Shown here: piece after piece, positions 63,567 to 64,000 of the stretch
How the letters are laid out: the number at the start of each line of letters is the position of its first letter
How positions within the stretch are numbered: position 1 is the first letter of the stretch
Assembly (NCBI RefSeq): GCF_000196795.1
Contig: NC_014259.1
Span: 186,001-250,000, forward strand
DNA from: Acinetobacter oleivorans DR1
GTDB taxonomy: Bacteria; Pseudomonadota; Gammaproteobacteria; Pseudomonadales; Moraxellaceae
Length of the DNA: 64,000 nt
Direction: 5' to 3'
Translations under genes and position numbers: made by a program
Notes under the pieces: generated by a model
Told to the model about the DNA's origin: nothing
The model's database searches: none
The model's input: only the letters and a program-made list of their open reading frames with translations

Positions 63567-64000
63567 ATGACAGTAGTAGTTATAGAACCTATTTCTTCAG
63601 GCGTCACTTATTTAAATGCCGCTCAAGAATTAGGGATAGATTTATATGTTTTTTCTACTGATGAAGGAGAGTGCAGCATTGATGGAACAATGCGCCAAAA
63701 AGCAAAAGAAATAATAAAAATAGATACCAGTGATTTTCATAGTCAACTCTCTAAAATTGTTGAGTTAAAGACCATAAAAGCCATATTACCTGGTGTTGAA
63801 TATGCAGTACCTATGGCAGCACAACTCGGTAACTCATTTGCCAAAAACTCACTTGAATATGTGGCAGCTCAAACAGTTCGAAATAAATTTAAATTTCGTG
63901 ACAAGCTAACCAAGTCGGGTTTAAGCGATATTAAATATGCCTTGATTTCACAGGGTAAAGAAATTGACTTACCTCTAGGTTTTAAGTTTCCTGCTGTAGT
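63567..64000 (+). CDS. ATP-grasp ligase, 3' end beyond the window
   Basis: The reading frame starts ATG 63567 with CGGAG before it and runs off the right edge after about 144 codons. The visible part is the pre-ATP-grasp N-terminal domain (VVVIEPISSGVTYLNAAQELG) and linker (ILPGVEYAVPMAAQLG), followed by the start of the ATP-grasp fold with VRNKFKFRDKLTKSGL and KFPAVV. Such ligases couple carboxylates to amino acids or amines in peptide or metabolite synthesis. It is 14 bases after the reductase gene, in the same operon. Confidence 0.78.
   Translation, partial: MTVVVIEPISSGVTYLNAAQELGIDLYVFSTDEGECSIDGTMRQKAKEIIKIDTSDFHSQLSKIVELKTIKAILPGVEYAVPMAAQLGNSFAKNSLEYVAAQTVRNKFKFRDKLTKSGLSDIKYALISQGKEIDLPLGFKFPAV

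Overview
The window is a chromosomal segment of an Acinetobacter, most likely from the A. calcoaceticus-baumannii complex. The evidence is the low G+C content with AT-rich gaps, an Omp33-36 porin of the type known from that group, many short perfect-stem terminators shared by convergent genes, and an acs/actP/CrbSR neighbourhood typical of gamma-proteobacteria such as Pseudomonas. I see no rRNA, CRISPR array, insertion sequence or prophage. One tRNA gene (Thr, anticodon TGT) lies at about 49.8 kb.

0-3.5 kb holds the end of waaA (Kdo transferase) overlapping rsmE, then an MscS channel and a DUF805 membrane protein. 3.6-16.8 kb is an acetate block: acs, a LuxR-type response regulator (CrbR-like), a large transporter-fused hybrid kinase (CrbS-like), and the DUF485-actP pair. 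An 18-bp imperfect palindrome of the form RYGACYAAAGTC recurs upstream of acs, of DUF485-actP and of a conserved gene of unknown function at 9861-10628, so these may form one CrbR regulon. A divergently regulated cysteine hydrolase/Lrp pair and a msuE-sfnG sulfur-scavenging operon sit inside the block. 16.9-21.5 kb carries a channel-like membrane protein, a BCCT (choline/betaine) transporter, the Omp33-36 porin and one or two structured small RNA candidates.

21.7-34.6 kb carries an active-looking diguanylate cyclase, uvrA, and then a block of mobile-looking housekeeping and accessory genes (TetR with an MDR reductase, DUF1304, GlpM, MerR with an SDR, TenA, DUF475). This block separates uvrA from the MFS-ssb pair that usually accompanies it. 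34.6-42.5 kb has azlCD with a divergent XRE-cupin regulator, then a complete GABA utilisation locus (gabP, gabR, gabT, gabD). The same 38-bp bipartite operator lies in front of gabP and between gabR and gabT. 42.5-52.5 kb is a run of small metabolic and regulatory units: LysR/YcaC/pirin, FAD oxidoreductase/methyltransferase/GFA, and MFS/LysR.

52.5-64 kb looks accessory. After an 830-bp very AT-rich gap comes a two-gene isonitrile pathway (PvcA-like synthase and PvcB-like Fe/2-oxoglutarate oxygenase). A decayed CPA2 antiporter fragment follows, then an RND/MFP efflux operon with a divergent TetR regulator and an EamA transporter. The start of a second biosynthetic-looking operon closes the window: a haem-oxygenase-like diiron oxidase, a 2Fe-2S/FAD reductase and an ATP-grasp ligase cut by the right edge. 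That operon is the best candidate for an undescribed system here, and its product cannot be told from this window.
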